From NCBI RefSeq assembly GCF_024612015.1, contig NZ_CP102512.1, forward strand, positions 1 to 64,000: a stretch of 64,000 bases of DNA. The letters are read 5' to 3'. The notes beneath the pieces were generated by a model that searched no databases, was not told the origin of the DNA, and saw nothing but the letters and a program-made list of their open reading frames with translations. Each line of letters starts with the position of its first letter. The stretch's first letter is position 1. This stretch comes from Streptomyces sp. CA-210063. GTDB lineage: Bacteria > Actinomycetota > Actinomycetes > Streptomycetales > Streptomycetaceae. Positions 42,784 to 51,862 of the stretch are shown here, one piece after another. The position numbers were made by a program, and so were the translations under genes.

Positions 42784-45447
42784 TCAGAGTGTATCGGCCG
42801 GGGCCGACCGCACTCGCCAGGTCGAGGTCCCGCTGGGAAGCACCGCGATCCGCGTCCCGTCCTCGAGCATGTTGGCACCGTCGAGACGAATGCGGGCTTC
42901 GGCACCTGCCGGGACGGTTACCTCCAGGTCCCAGCCCGATTCGCTGCGCCGCCATGCGCTGGACACGGGCCCGAACGGTGTCATGGTCTGCCCCTGGACG
43001 TGCTCGAGACGGTGCGTGAGCACCGGGCGGATCTCGATCTGCTGCCACCCGGGAGCGGCTGCTCGCAGGCCGGCCAGGTTCTCGTACATCCACCGGGCCA
43101 CCGCCCCGAGTGCGTAGTGGTTCTGGGAGCCCGCCCCGTTCCAGGATTCGAGCATGGTCGTGGCGCCCTGCGCGACCTGACCGAGCCAGGACGGCTGCTC
43201 CTCCTGCAGCAGCAGGTCGAGCGCAAGGTCGTCGTGTCCCCCTGCCGAGAGGGCGGGCAGGAGATACCCGGTGGACAGAAATCCGGTCGCAAGTCGTGTG
43301 CCGTTGGCCACGACAAGGTCGGCGAGCCGGTCCGCGACGCGCTGCCTGGCGTGTTCCGGAATCAGACCGAATGTGAGAGGCCGGACCAGTTTCGCCTGCG
43401 TCACTGTCCTCGGCATCCCGTCGGCATCGAGGAACTCGGCCTGATACGCGGCCCGGATCTGCTCGTGCAGCTCGGCGTACTCCTGTGCGCTCTGGGTCTT
43501 GCCGAGAACGGCTGCCGCTTCGGCTACGAGCCTGGCCGAGTGCGCGAAGTACGCCGTGGCAACCTCGGCATCGGGATTGTTGGCCAGGTTGAGGATCATC
43601 TGCAAGGCTTCAGGGCCATCGAACTCATTGCCGGGTTCCAGCCATTCGCCCCAGTGGAAGCCGGTGTCGACGACGTACCGCTCATGGGGCAACGGGTCGC
43701 CGGTCCGGGAGGGGTGGCGGTCCGCGGCCCGGCGGAGGCAGAACTGCACCCATGCGACCATCGCGTCCCAGTTCTCCGCGAGCACCTCAGTGGATCCGTA
43801 GCGCTGGTACAGGGTCCACGGCACCATCGTGATCGCGTCCGCCCAGCCCGCGGAACCCTTGCCGTCCATCAGCTCGGCAAGCTGCGAGAGTTCCGGCCCC
43901 GGGCTCGAATCGCGCGGAACGACGTCGCGGAGGGCTCCGTCCTCGCCCTGCTGCAGCACCACGTCACGCAGCCAGTCCCGAAGGAAGAGGCTGACGTCGG
44001 CGAGATGAGTTGCGGCCGGAGCGAACACCTGCGCGTCGCCGGTCCAGCCGGACCGTTCCCGAGTGGGGCAGTCGGTGGGGACATCGGTGAAGTTTCCCCG
44101 CATGCTCCACACGATGTTGTCGTGCAGCTGATTCAGTCCGGAATCGGAACTGCTGAACTCCCCGTCATACCGGAGGTCTGCCTGGAGAACCAGGGCCTCG
44201 ATGCGCTCGAGTTCGACCCGCGAGGCGCCTTCGATCTCGATGTACCGGAAGCCACGCATCGTGTATCGCGGCTCAAAGATCTCACTGCCTCCCCCAGCCA
44301 GGACATACCGGTCGATGGCCGGCACGCTGGGAGGAAGCACTCCGTCTCCCAGCAGGTAGTCCGTCCGGACTCGCCCGGCCTTGTCGACCAGCTCACTGTG
44401 ATGTACCGCCAGCGTTGCCCCGGCGGGCCCGGCGACGGTCAGTCGGACAACACCGACGAGGTTCTGCCCGAAGTCGACCACAGTCCGGTCGTCGATCGTG
44501 GTCACCCGAGCCGGCTCGAGCACGTCGGCCACGACGACTGGCTCGCTCCGCGCCGCATCCACCCGCTCGGTCCCATGGGGGAACACCACGACCGGTCGAG
44601 CGTCTGTCAGCGAGGCCCCGGTAGTGAATTGCGCCCCGGGGATCCGGGCATCGATGGTCGCCCCTTCCATCGGGTCAGCGAACCGGCGTGGACCATATCC
44701 ACCCTCCCAAGCCGCATCCGTCGTGATGATCTCGCGGCGCCCGGACTCGAATTCCATCAGCAGATACGCGATCGCGGCGAGCTGCTCCCCGTACGTATTC
44801 CGCTGCCCAAAGGCGCTGTTCCGGCCGCGATAGCGGCCTTCCGCGAGTTCGATCCCGATCGTGTTGGAACCAGCTACCAGCTCATCGGTGACGTCGTATC
44901 CCTCGTACTCGAACCGCTGGTCGTACGCGGTGAAGCGCGGGGTGATGCGCACTCCCGTCACGTCGCCTCCGTTGACGGCCACGCCGTACCAACCGCGGGC
45001 ACTGGCATAGAGGCGTGCGCGGACAGGCGCGGCCTCGAGGTCGAACGTACGACGCAGGTACTGCACCGGTGTCGGCGCGTCCGCGGGCTCGGTCACCCGC
45101 AGTCCGATCCACTCGGCGAGCTCGTGCAGCGGACCCGGATGGGTTTCGAAGCTCGCGGCCTCGCTCCAGACCTGGGTGTCACGAACAGTCGCCCCGACTC
45201 GCCACGTGTACGCAGCGGACCTTTCCAGCGGCGGCCCCTCGTACCGGACGGTGGGCAGCGCCCCCAGCCGCCAGGTGCCCTGCCATATCGGCACGCTCGC
45301 CCCCGCCTGATAGACCTCCACGACGCCCCGGTCCGGGGCTTCCGCGCCGGTCGCGAACTCCCAGGACAGCTCAGGGACAGGGTCGGCGAGCAGTTGGTGA
45401 CCAAGGCCCGACGTGCGCAGATTGATGAAGGGTGCGATAGACGACAT
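42784..45447 (-). CDS. GH78 alpha-L-rhamnosidase
   Basis: 887 aa. Domain order as in GH78: N-terminal fibronectin-like domain, beta-sandwich (TFDLEAAPVRARLYASARGW), then the catalytic (alpha/alpha)6 barrel with NFTDVPTDCPTRERSGWTGD (acidic residues of the active site, about residue 455) and VDTGFHWGEWLEPG, and a C-terminal beta-sandwich. It releases terminal L-rhamnose from plant glycosides or pectic side chains. There is no signal peptide, so it likely works on imported glycosides. It is co-transcribed with the TetR gene that follows. Confidence 0.93.
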   Translation of the reverse strand: MSSIAPFINLRTSGLGHQLLADPVPELSWEFATGAEAPDRGVVEVYQAGASVPIWQGTWRLGALPTVRYEGPPLERSAAYTWRVGATVRDTQVWSEAASFETHPGPLHELAEWIGLRVTEPADAPTPVQYLRRTFDLEAAPVRARLYASARGWYGVAVNGGDVTGVRITPRFTAYDQRFEYEGYDVTDELVAGSNTIGIELAEGRYRGRNSAFGQRNTYGEQLAAIAYLLMEFESGRREIITTDAAWEGGYGPRRFADPMEGATIDARIPGAQFTTGASLTDARPVVVFPHGTERVDAARSEPVVVADVLEPARVTTIDDRTVVDFGQNLVGVVRLTVAGPAGATLAVHHSELVDKAGRVRTDYLLGDGVLPPSVPAIDRYVLAGGGSEIFEPRYTMRGFRYIEIEGASRVELERIEALVLQADLRYDGEFSSSDSGLNQLHDNIVWSMRGNFTDVPTDCPTRERSGWTGDAQVFAPAATHLADVSLFLRDWLRDVVLQQGEDGALRDVVPRDSSPGPELSQLAELMDGKGSAGWADAITMVPWTLYQRYGSTEVLAENWDAMVAWVQFCLRRAADRHPSRTGDPLPHERYVVDTGFHWGEWLEPGNEFDGPEALQMILNLANNPDAEVATAYFAHSARLVAEAAAVLGKTQSAQEYAELHEQIRAAYQAEFLDADGMPRTVTQAKLVRPLTFGLIPEHARQRVADRLADLVVANGTRLATGFLSTGYLLPALSAGGHDDLALDLLLQEEQPSWLGQVAQGATTMLESWNGAGSQNHYALGAVARWMYENLAGLRAAAPGWQQIEIRPVLTHRLEHVQGQTMTPFGPVSSAWRRSESGWDLEVTVPAGAEARIRLDGANMLEDGTRIAVLPSGTSTWRVRSAPADTL

Positions 45448-45607
45448 CGAATGGATTCCTTCGTTGAAAGGCTGGCAGTTGCGGCCTGATCAGGCATTCG
45501 CGAACGGCCGAGGTCGGCCGACCGTCGCTTCGACGACCACTGGCTCATGTACGTCTCTCCACCGAGGGTTCTTACGTTCCGCAATGGGATTCATACGTCC
45601 CGTAGCA

Positions 45608-45672
45608 GTCATTTACATGCCGCAAGCACTGGTTTACGTCACACCAGGAAGGGTTTACGACGTGTAAATGAC
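45608..45672. promoter_or_regulatory. Separated inverted repeat upstream of rhamnosidase operon
   Basis: GTCATTTACA at 45608-45617 and its complement at 45663-45672 lie about 160-225 bp before the rhamnosidase start, with several TTTACG-like elements between. This is a candidate control region for the TetR regulator. The rest of 45448-45849 is gene-free and comparatively AT-rich. Confidence 0.4.
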
Positions 45673-45849
45673 AGTATCGTAGCGCCCACGCCTCCACAAG
45701 AGGTCTCGTCCAGGGCCTGGCCGACCTCGACCTGGCACCGCAGTTGATCCGCCACCACCCGCAAGTCCACAAAACCGTGAAGGGTGCGGCCTGATTTGAG
45801 GGACGATCCCTCCGGGTTCGCCTGCGGTTGATCGTGGTCCTCTCCTACC

Positions 45850-46305
45850 GTGCCCGGCATAGACGAGCTGATGAGACAGGTGCAGGCCAAGGAGTCCGCG
45901 GCGCGGGCTCGGGTGGAGGGCCTGCGGGCGGAGCTGGAGCGGATCACGGCCGAGCTCGCGGCGGAGGAAGGGTCCCTGGCGGGCTGGACGACCACGCGTG
46001 AGCACGTGATGTTGCTGCGGTCCGAGCAGAACGGTGCCGGACCGCTGGAGTCAGCGGAAGGCGTGGTCGGTGAGGTCGTCGGCGTGCTGAGCGTGGACGA
46101 CCAGGCTGTGGTCGAGGCGCTGACCAGGGCCGGGCAGGGGATGCGGGCCAAGGAGCTGTGCGAGGCGGTGGGCCTGGTGGTGGATCACCGTCGGGTCGAG
46201 ACGCTGCGGGCGCGGTTGAAACGCCTGGTCAAGCGGAGTGTTCTGGTCGAGAACGCGGGCTTGTTCGACCTGGCCGAGGGTGTTCGCACAGCTGATCCGG
46301 ACTGA
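45850..46305 (+). CDS. Coiled-coil plus winged-helix hypothetical protein
   Basis: 151 aa. Residues 1-55 form a coiled coil (ELMRQVQAKESAARARVEGL). The C-terminal half looks like a winged helix (GMRAKELCEAVGLVVDHRRV, then LKRLVKRSVLVENAGLF). Small proteins of this type often accompany transposons in Streptomyces, and this one ends 50 bp before a 55-bp repeat copy. The function is unknown. Confidence 0.65.
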   Translation: MPGIDELMRQVQAKESAARARVEGLRAELERITAELAAEEGSLAGWTTTREHVMLLRSEQNGAGPLESAEGVVGEVVGVLSVDDQAVVEALTRAGQGMRAKELCEAVGLVVDHRRVETLRARLKRLVKRSVLVENAGLFDLAEGVRTADPD

Positions 46306-46354
46306 ACCGCCCCGACTCGGGGCACTCCGAAATCTCTACGGAACCCGGAACGGT

Positions 46355-46409
46355 TCGCTCGAGGGGTTGTCAGGTTTCGCGGAAAGGGTCACTGGTCTGT
46401 TCCTTTGCA
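46355..46409 (+). repeat. 55-bp direct repeat, copy 2
   Basis: Same sequence as 42041-42095 with one mismatch, beginning TCGCTCGAGGGG and ending CCTTTGCA. No transposase adjoins it. It lies in a short gap before the GH2 gene. Confidence 0.7.
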
Positions 46410-46488
46410 GCCTGGAACAAGCCGGTCGCTCCGGACAAACTCACCGCGACCTGCTGGGCGCGGTCTGGGGGACGAGGCCGTCAGGGAC

Positions 46489-48939
46489 CTATGCCACGAT
46501 GATCAAGATTTCGACCGGCTCACACTCAGGCGCGGAGGCGTGGAGGCGGATTTTCCCAGTGCCGGTGGGGCGGAGAACGGCCAGGGCGCGGCCTTCGTAG
46601 GTGTGATGTGCGGTGGTGTCGAAGCGCTCCTCGGTGGAGGGGGCGGCGCTGCCGAAGCCTGCAAGGGCGCCGCTTCCGGAGATCTCTAGGCTCACGGTGC
46701 GGTCGGCCGCGGTGTGGAGGGTGCCGTCGGTGTCGGTCAGGGTGAGGGTGACGTAGGCGAGGTCGCCGTTTGCGGCGGTGATGGTGGGGCGGTCGGCTTC
46801 GGCGCGCAGTCGTACGGAGCCGGTGGCCGAGCGCAGGAGGTGGCGGCCGGTCTCGGCGCCGTCCTGGTAGGCGATGGCCACCAGCTCGCCGGGTTCATAG
46901 ACGGTGTCGAACTCGGCGCGGAACCGGTGTTGTTCACCGGCCGGTTCGCGGCCTAGGGAGCGGCCGTTGACCAGGAGTTCCACCTCGTCGGCGGCGCTGT
47001 AGACCTCGACCTTGACCGGCTTGCCCGTAAACCCCGGCCAGGTCCAGCTGGAGATGGTGTCGCTCCAGGCCCAGGGGGATCCGGCCCAGGTCTTGCCGTG
47101 GTGCTCGGGCCGCTGGACGGCGATGTAGGGCTGGGTGCGCAGGCCGAAGACGATCTCCCGGTAGTAGGAGGCGGGCCGGCGGTGGCCGGTGATGTCGATG
47201 TCGCCGCACCCGGCCAGGAGGTACGGATAGGGCGCGAGGAGGCCGGAAGGGGGTTCGGAGGTGAGGTACTGGGGGCGGCCGAGGCCGGCCTCGCCCAGGT
47301 ACTCCCAGCCGGTCCAGGTGAAGTCGCCGATGACGTGGCCGTACTGCTTCACCAGCTTCCAGTTGGTGTCGATGTGGGTCGGGAAGGTCTCGGTCCCCAC
47401 GATGATCCGGTTCGGGAACAGTTCGCGGTCCAGGGCGTAGCGGGCGTCGGAGTAGTTCATGCCCGCGATATCCAGCACGCCGTAGGACTCGGCGGTCCGT
47501 TCGGTCACCACCTCCGAGGCACCGATGACGTTCATCATGTCCAAGGCGTTGGCCATGAAGGTGTTGATCCCCGTGCTCTCTCCCTCCGCCTGCTGCGCCT
47601 GCTCGCTCATCTGCGCCAGGTCCGACTGCACGGCCAGCATGTTGTTGATCCCGTTGGTGACGTAGCGGGTACCGTCCAGGGAGCGGATCTTCTCGGCGAG
47701 CGTGCGTCCCAGGGCTGCCCCGGTGGGCGAGCCGGTCTCGGGAATCTCGTTGCCGATCGAGTAGAGGACGACGCTGGGGTGGTTGAAATCCTTGGCGATC
47801 ATGGACTCGATGTCGCGTTCCCACCATTCGGGGAAGCTGAGACTGTAGTCGAAGTCGCTCTTGGCCGAGGTCCACACGTCGAACGCTTCGTCCATCACCA
47901 GCATGCCCAGGCGATCACATGCCTCCAGCATCGCGCGGCTCATCGGGTGGTGCGCCATGCGAAGGGCGTTGAACCCGGACTCTTTGAGGATCTCGACTCG
48001 CCGCTCTTCGGCGCGGGCGTAGGTCGCCGCGCCCAGCACCCCGTTGTCGTGGTGGAGGCATGCGCCGCGCAGCTTGACGGTTTCGCCGTTGATGCGCAGT
48101 CCGGATCGGGGGTCGAGTTGCAGGGAGCGAATGCCGAAGACAGAAGACTCGGTGTCCACCGTGCCGTTCTCGTCGTGGAGCCGGACCTCGCAGGAATACA
48201 GGGAGGGTGATTCGGGGCTCCACAGCGAGGGATCGAAGACATAGAGATGCTGCCGAGCGGTCGCGGGCTCACCGGGCAGCACCGTGACCTTTGCCGTGTC
48301 GGTGGCGACGACGGCCCCGGCGGCGTCGCGGATCTCGGTCACCAGGTCGAGGGTGCGGATCGCGATCGTGTCGTTCTCGAGCGTGGTCGCCACCTGCACC
48401 ACTGCTCGATCCCGGTCGATGTCGGGGGTGGTCACGCACAGGCCGTCCGGGGTGACCCGCACCAGATCACCGACGAGCATCCAGGTGTCCCGGTAGATCC
48501 CCGCGCCCGAGTACCAGCGGGAGTCCTGGTGGACGCGGGCTTCGACACGGACCTCGTTGTCCTGCCCGAAGCGTAGGAAGCGGCCGGCGTCGACGCGGAA
48601 GCGGGAGTAGCCGTAGGGGCGCTGCCCGGCGTAGTCCCCGTTGACGTACACGGTCGCGTCGCGGTAAACGCCTTCGAACTCCAGGAAGACCCGCTTGCCC
48701 TGATGCTCCTGCGGGACGAAGAAGGTCTTGCGATATTCGAAGGCACCGCCGGGGAAGTGGGCACGGACCCCGTCCTCGATCGCGCCTTCGCCGTCCGGAA
48801 CTACCCGGTCCTGCTCGATCAGCGCATCGTGCGGCAGCGTGACGTTCCGGTAGGGGGTGATGGCCCCGCCAGCCATCTCGGCGAACGGGTTGACCTTGGG
48901 CCGGATCTGCCAGCCGTCATTGAAGCTGATACGGAGCAT
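46489..48939 (-). CDS. GH2 beta-galactosidase-like glycosidase
   Basis: 816 aa. An N-terminal sugar-binding domain (VTLPHDALIEQ near residue 35, VYVNGDYAGQRPYGYSRF near 115) and immunoglobulin-like domain precede the TIM barrel, with acid/base Glu in LYSIGNEIPETG and nucleophile Glu in IIVGTETFP. DUF4982-like (VEVYSAADEVELLVNGRSLG) and further beta-sandwich domains follow. The start ATG has GGAAGAG upstream. It cleaves beta-linked sugars from oligosaccharides. It lies 64 bp downstream of the deleted GH3 gene, so it is probably in the same operon and under the divergent TetR. Confidence 0.92.
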   Translation of the reverse strand: MLRISFNDGWQIRPKVNPFAEMAGGAITPYRNVTLPHDALIEQDRVVPDGEGAIEDGVRAHFPGGAFEYRKTFFVPQEHQGKRVFLEFEGVYRDATVYVNGDYAGQRPYGYSRFRVDAGRFLRFGQDNEVRVEARVHQDSRWYSGAGIYRDTWMLVGDLVRVTPDGLCVTTPDIDRDRAVVQVATTLENDTIAIRTLDLVTEIRDAAGAVVATDTAKVTVLPGEPATARQHLYVFDPSLWSPESPSLYSCEVRLHDENGTVDTESSVFGIRSLQLDPRSGLRINGETVKLRGACLHHDNGVLGAATYARAEERRVEILKESGFNALRMAHHPMSRAMLEACDRLGMLVMDEAFDVWTSAKSDFDYSLSFPEWWERDIESMIAKDFNHPSVVLYSIGNEIPETGSPTGAALGRTLAEKIRSLDGTRYVTNGINNMLAVQSDLAQMSEQAQQAEGESTGINTFMANALDMMNVIGASEVVTERTAESYGVLDIAGMNYSDARYALDRELFPNRIIVGTETFPTHIDTNWKLVKQYGHVIGDFTWTGWEYLGEAGLGRPQYLTSEPPSGLLAPYPYLLAGCGDIDITGHRRPASYYREIVFGLRTQPYIAVQRPEHHGKTWAGSPWAWSDTISSWTWPGFTGKPVKVEVYSAADEVELLVNGRSLGREPAGEQHRFRAEFDTVYEPGELVAIAYQDGAETGRHLLRSATGSVRLRAEADRPTITAANGDLAYVTLTLTDTDGTLHTAADRTVSLEISGSGALAGFGSAAPSTEERFDTTAHHTYEGRALAVLRPTGTGKIRLHASAPECEPVEILIIVA

Positions 48940-49003
48940 GGGCTCTCTTCCTCTTCGCGTTGCTACGGGCCGTCCGGGCCGTCGGGCGGATCTGATGGGA
49001 AGG

Positions 49004-49846
49004 TCAGGTGAGTTCGAGCTCGCTTGCAGCGGTGATGGCGCCGGGGTCCCCGGCGTAGGAGGCTGCCTCGATCACGGCTGTGGGAGACGCGGGAACGAAG
49101 CCGTCGGACATCCAGCGCTGCAGGGGCCGGGGCGAGGCGGCGACGCTGATCGATGCCGACGCGCCGGCCGCGAGATCGACGGCTGCGAAACCGAGCAGCA
49201 CCCGAGTGGGGAAGTCCTCGCCCGCGCCGATGGGGAGTCCGTAGAACTGGACGACGTGGCGGCCCGCGCGCGAGCCGGTGTTGGTCACGGTCACGGTGGC
49301 AGTGAACGCGCCGCCGTCAGGGGCGCCGACGGCTAGTTCGGTGAGCGTGAAGGTGGTGTCGGAGAGCCCGTAACCGAGAGGGAAGGCGGCCGGGTGGCCG
49401 TCGCGGTGCGACCGCCCCCAGGCTGGATGGCGGGGCAGGTTGATGCACACACCGCCGAAGAAGTTGCCGCCCTGGGCCCGCACCTCCAGGCCGATCGCGA
49501 CGCCGACGCGCTCCTTGAGTTCCACGTCCCAGGTGGCGCCGCGCGCCATGGAGACGGGGAAGGCGGTCGAGGCGCCCACGACCACCCCGCGCGGGCCGTC
49601 GGAGAACAGCAGGCCCGGGATGCCGAGTCTCTCGATCCGGCCCATCGGGACGGGCGTGCGGTTGTATCCCTCCGCCATCATCTCGGCCAGGCCCTGCCAG
49701 AACGGCAGGTCGCCATCGAGCAGCCCCAGGCGTTCTTCCAGGCTGAGCCGTTCCAGCAGTTCCTCGGCCGCCTCGTCCGGGGAGGTGCCGACGCGTACGG
49801 CGGCCACGGCGGTCGAGAAGGCGGTGGAGTCTGCGGTCGTCGCCAT
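49004..49846 (-). pseudogene. GH3 beta-glucosidase with large in-frame internal deletion
   Basis: 280 aa from the ATG at 49846. The first ~145 residues are the GH3 N-terminus (ELLERLSLEERLGLLDGDL, then GVCINLPRHPAWGRS). The sequence then jumps directly to the C-terminal part (HPAAFPLGYGLSDTTF) and fibronectin-III-like domain. Most of the TIM barrel including the nucleophile Asp motif and the second alpha/beta domain, some 450-500 residues, is absent although the reading frame is preserved. The product cannot be a glycosidase. Confidence 0.85.
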
Positions 49847-49879
49847 CGCACGACCCTTCTGTGAGCAGGCCACGGTGCT

Positions 49880-49901
49880 TTATCTACCAAACCGTAGATA
49901 A
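49880..49901. promoter_or_regulatory. TetR operator between divergent GH3 and tetR
   Basis: TTATCTAC-N6-GTAGATAA, perfect 8-bp arms, lies in the 104-bp divergent gap. It is well placed to control both the GH3-GH2 operon and the regulator itself. Confidence 0.7.
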
Positions 49902-49950
49902 GCTAGGTCGGTAGCATGCCCGACGTCAATCCCCGTACGGAAGGAGCCGC

Positions 49951-50532
49951 GTGCGCATGTCCTCAGCCACCGGCCGCCGTCGGCTGCCGCTCGCCGAACG
50001 CCGCGAGGAGATCCTGAAGGCGGCCACCGAACTCATCGCCTCCTCCGGCTTCAAAGGCGTTCCGCTGGAGGCGTTCGCTACTGCGTGCGGCATGACCAAG
50101 GCCGGAATGCTCCACCACTTCCCCTCCAAGGACGCCCTGCTCGTCGCGGTCCTCGAACGCCGCGACGAACTCGACCTCGCCAGCGTCGTCGGCACGCTGG
50201 AATCCGCCCCGGACCCGGCCGCCGCACGCGCCCTCATGACCGACGTCGTCCAGCGCAACCTCACCCAGCGTTCGATCCTGCAGCTGTACGCCGTGCTGGC
50301 CGCCGAGGCCCTCAACCCCGACCACCCCGCCCACACCTACTTCCAGACGCGCCTGAGCGACGGCCGCGCCATGTTCGAGCACTACCTCCTGGCCTGGCAC
50401 CCCCGTCCAGACCTGGCCGCGGTGGAACTGCTCTCCTTCCTTGACGGCCTGCAGCTCCACTGGCTGCGCGACTCGGACATCGACTTCCTCGCCCAGTGGG
50501 AGCTCTTCGCCGACCGGTTCTTCACCATCTGA
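49951..50532 (+). CDS. TetR-family regulator of the GH3-GH2 operon
   Basis: 193 aa (ATG at 49951 or 49957). The helix-turn-helix is VPLEAFATACGMTKAGMLHHF, residues about 37-57, followed by a short helical ligand-binding domain. It is divergent from the glycosidase operon, with a perfect operator between them. It probably represses sugar hydrolase genes until an inducing sugar is present. Confidence 0.9.
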   Translation: MRMSSATGRRRLPLAERREEILKAATELIASSGFKGVPLEAFATACGMTKAGMLHHFPSKDALLVAVLERRDELDLASVVGTLESAPDPAAARALMTDVVQRNLTQRSILQLYAVLAAEALNPDHPAHTYFQTRLSDGRAMFEHYLLAWHPRPDLAAVELLSFLDGLQLHWLRDSDIDFLAQWELFADRFFTI

Positions 50533-50559
50533 ACCCGCGCTTCTACGCATGCCGGCCGG

Positions 50560-50890
50560 AGAATGCCAGAAAGGGGGTTCGCCGGACCGGGCGCGGGTCG
50601 GCCGACTCGCTTGTCGCGGGCGGTTCGTGCCCGTCGGCCAGCGGTTGGCGAGGGCTTCGACGAAGGGTCATGTCCGGTCGAGCAACGGTGCGTTGAATAT
50701 CGCCTCGCGTGGCCCGGACGCGAGGGTCTGGTGATATCCAGAACCTCGCCGACCCGTTCGGGGTCGAGTGCTCTGGTGGGTTCGTCGAAGAGGATGATCT
50801 CGGGGTCATGGCGAGTGCCCGGGCGATGGCGACTCGTTGCTGCTCTCCCCTGACAGCTGCGCGGGGTAGGAGTGGACTCATCCGGCGAGG
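50560..50890 (-). pseudogene. ABC transporter ATPase fragment
   Basis: Pieces in different frames read GEQQRVAIARALAM (signature and following helix) and then PEIILFDEPTRALDPERVGEVLDI (Walker B and D-loop). This is the C-terminal half of an amino-acid-uptake type ATPase. Walker A is missing and there is at least one frameshift. It is a relic. Confidence 0.75.
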
Positions 50891-50916
50891 CCGAGTTGTC
50901 GAGCAGTTCAGCAGAC

Positions 50917-51118
50917 CCGGCTGGAGGCGGCCAAGGTCCTCCTTTTGACCGGTGACGAAAGCCAGGAGTCCATGGCACGGCGTGCCGGCTTCGGCTCCCC
51001 GGAGACGATGAGACGGATCCTCCGCCGCAACCTCGGCGTCTCACCGCGCGGCTACCGCAGCCGGTTCCGTACCACCGGCATCGACCGCCAGGAGGCGGAG
51101 TCCGACCAGGATGACTGA
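50917..51118 (+). pseudogene. AraC/GlxA-type regulator C-terminal fragment
   Basis: One frame reads RLEAAKVLLLTGDESQESMA then RRAGFGSPETMRRILRRNLG and VSPRGYRSRFR. This is the second helix-turn-helix of an AraC-family DNA-binding domain, ending at the TGA at 51116-51118. The rest of the gene is absent. Confidence 0.75.
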
Positions 51119-51429
51119 TCCGGTGATGTCCTCACCCCCACGCGCTCCAGCGACGGCGTCGACCTCCCCAAAGCGCGCGGGTTCGCGGAATCCGGGAGGC
51201 CATGAGCTGCGAACGGGACCGAGCTGCCGCTCTGGAGCCGGGGAAGCGTGCGGGATCGTCGTGGCTCGGGTCCTCGCCTTCGGCCCGACTGCGGATTGGT
51301 CGGACACGGTGAAAACGCTTCAAGAATCCCGAAGTTACGTCACGCGACCGCAGGCCACCCGAAGGGGGAACAACCCCCTGGCCACGGGCACGGGGACTCA
51401 GCGGGGCTCAGGGGAACTCACGGGATGTC

Positions 51430-51770
51430 GCACAGTCGGTGATGGCGGTGGCCTGGAGGAGAGTGAAGGTTTCCGCGGACGACTCCGGCCAGTACGGCGA
51501 GCAGGATCAGAAGCGGGATCGGGCCAGAGGTGAGGCCGAGTGCCAGTGTGGTGATTCCTCCGGTGGCGATCAGGGCCACGGTGCGGGTCGTGACGCCCGT
51601 GCGGCGGATGAGGGTCGCGTAGAGAGGGTGCGGCCGAGGATCTGGCCGGCGCCCTCAAGTCCTAGTGCCCAGACGGCCGTCGTCACGTCCGCGCCGCGTG
51701 CGGTCAGCAGTGGGACGAGGCCGATGACGACGGCGTACAAGGCGAATCCGGACAGCGCCGCCCCCACTGG
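51430..51770 (-). pseudogene. MFS transporter fragment
   Basis: Hydrophobic spans typical of the major facilitator superfamily (GFALYAVVIGLVPLLTARGA, then TTAVWALGLEGAGQILGRTL) continue in a second frame as LIRRTGVTTRTVALIATGGI and IPLLILLAVLAGV. There is one frameshift near 51640, and both ends are missing. Between 51119 and 51430 I see nothing that I can name. Confidence 0.65.
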
Positions 51771-51862
51771 CCGTCCACTCGAACACTCAGTCCCTCCGCC
51801 GCGTCGCCGGTCAGGGCGAAGTCGAAGAAACAGGGTTCACCCTTGTGGGGTTATAGGTGCCC

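Noticed and set aside
42766-45489. 907-codon plus-strand frame opposite the rhamnosidase
   Set aside because: Shadow of the GH78 gene, whose domains and catalytic motifs are clear on the minus strand.
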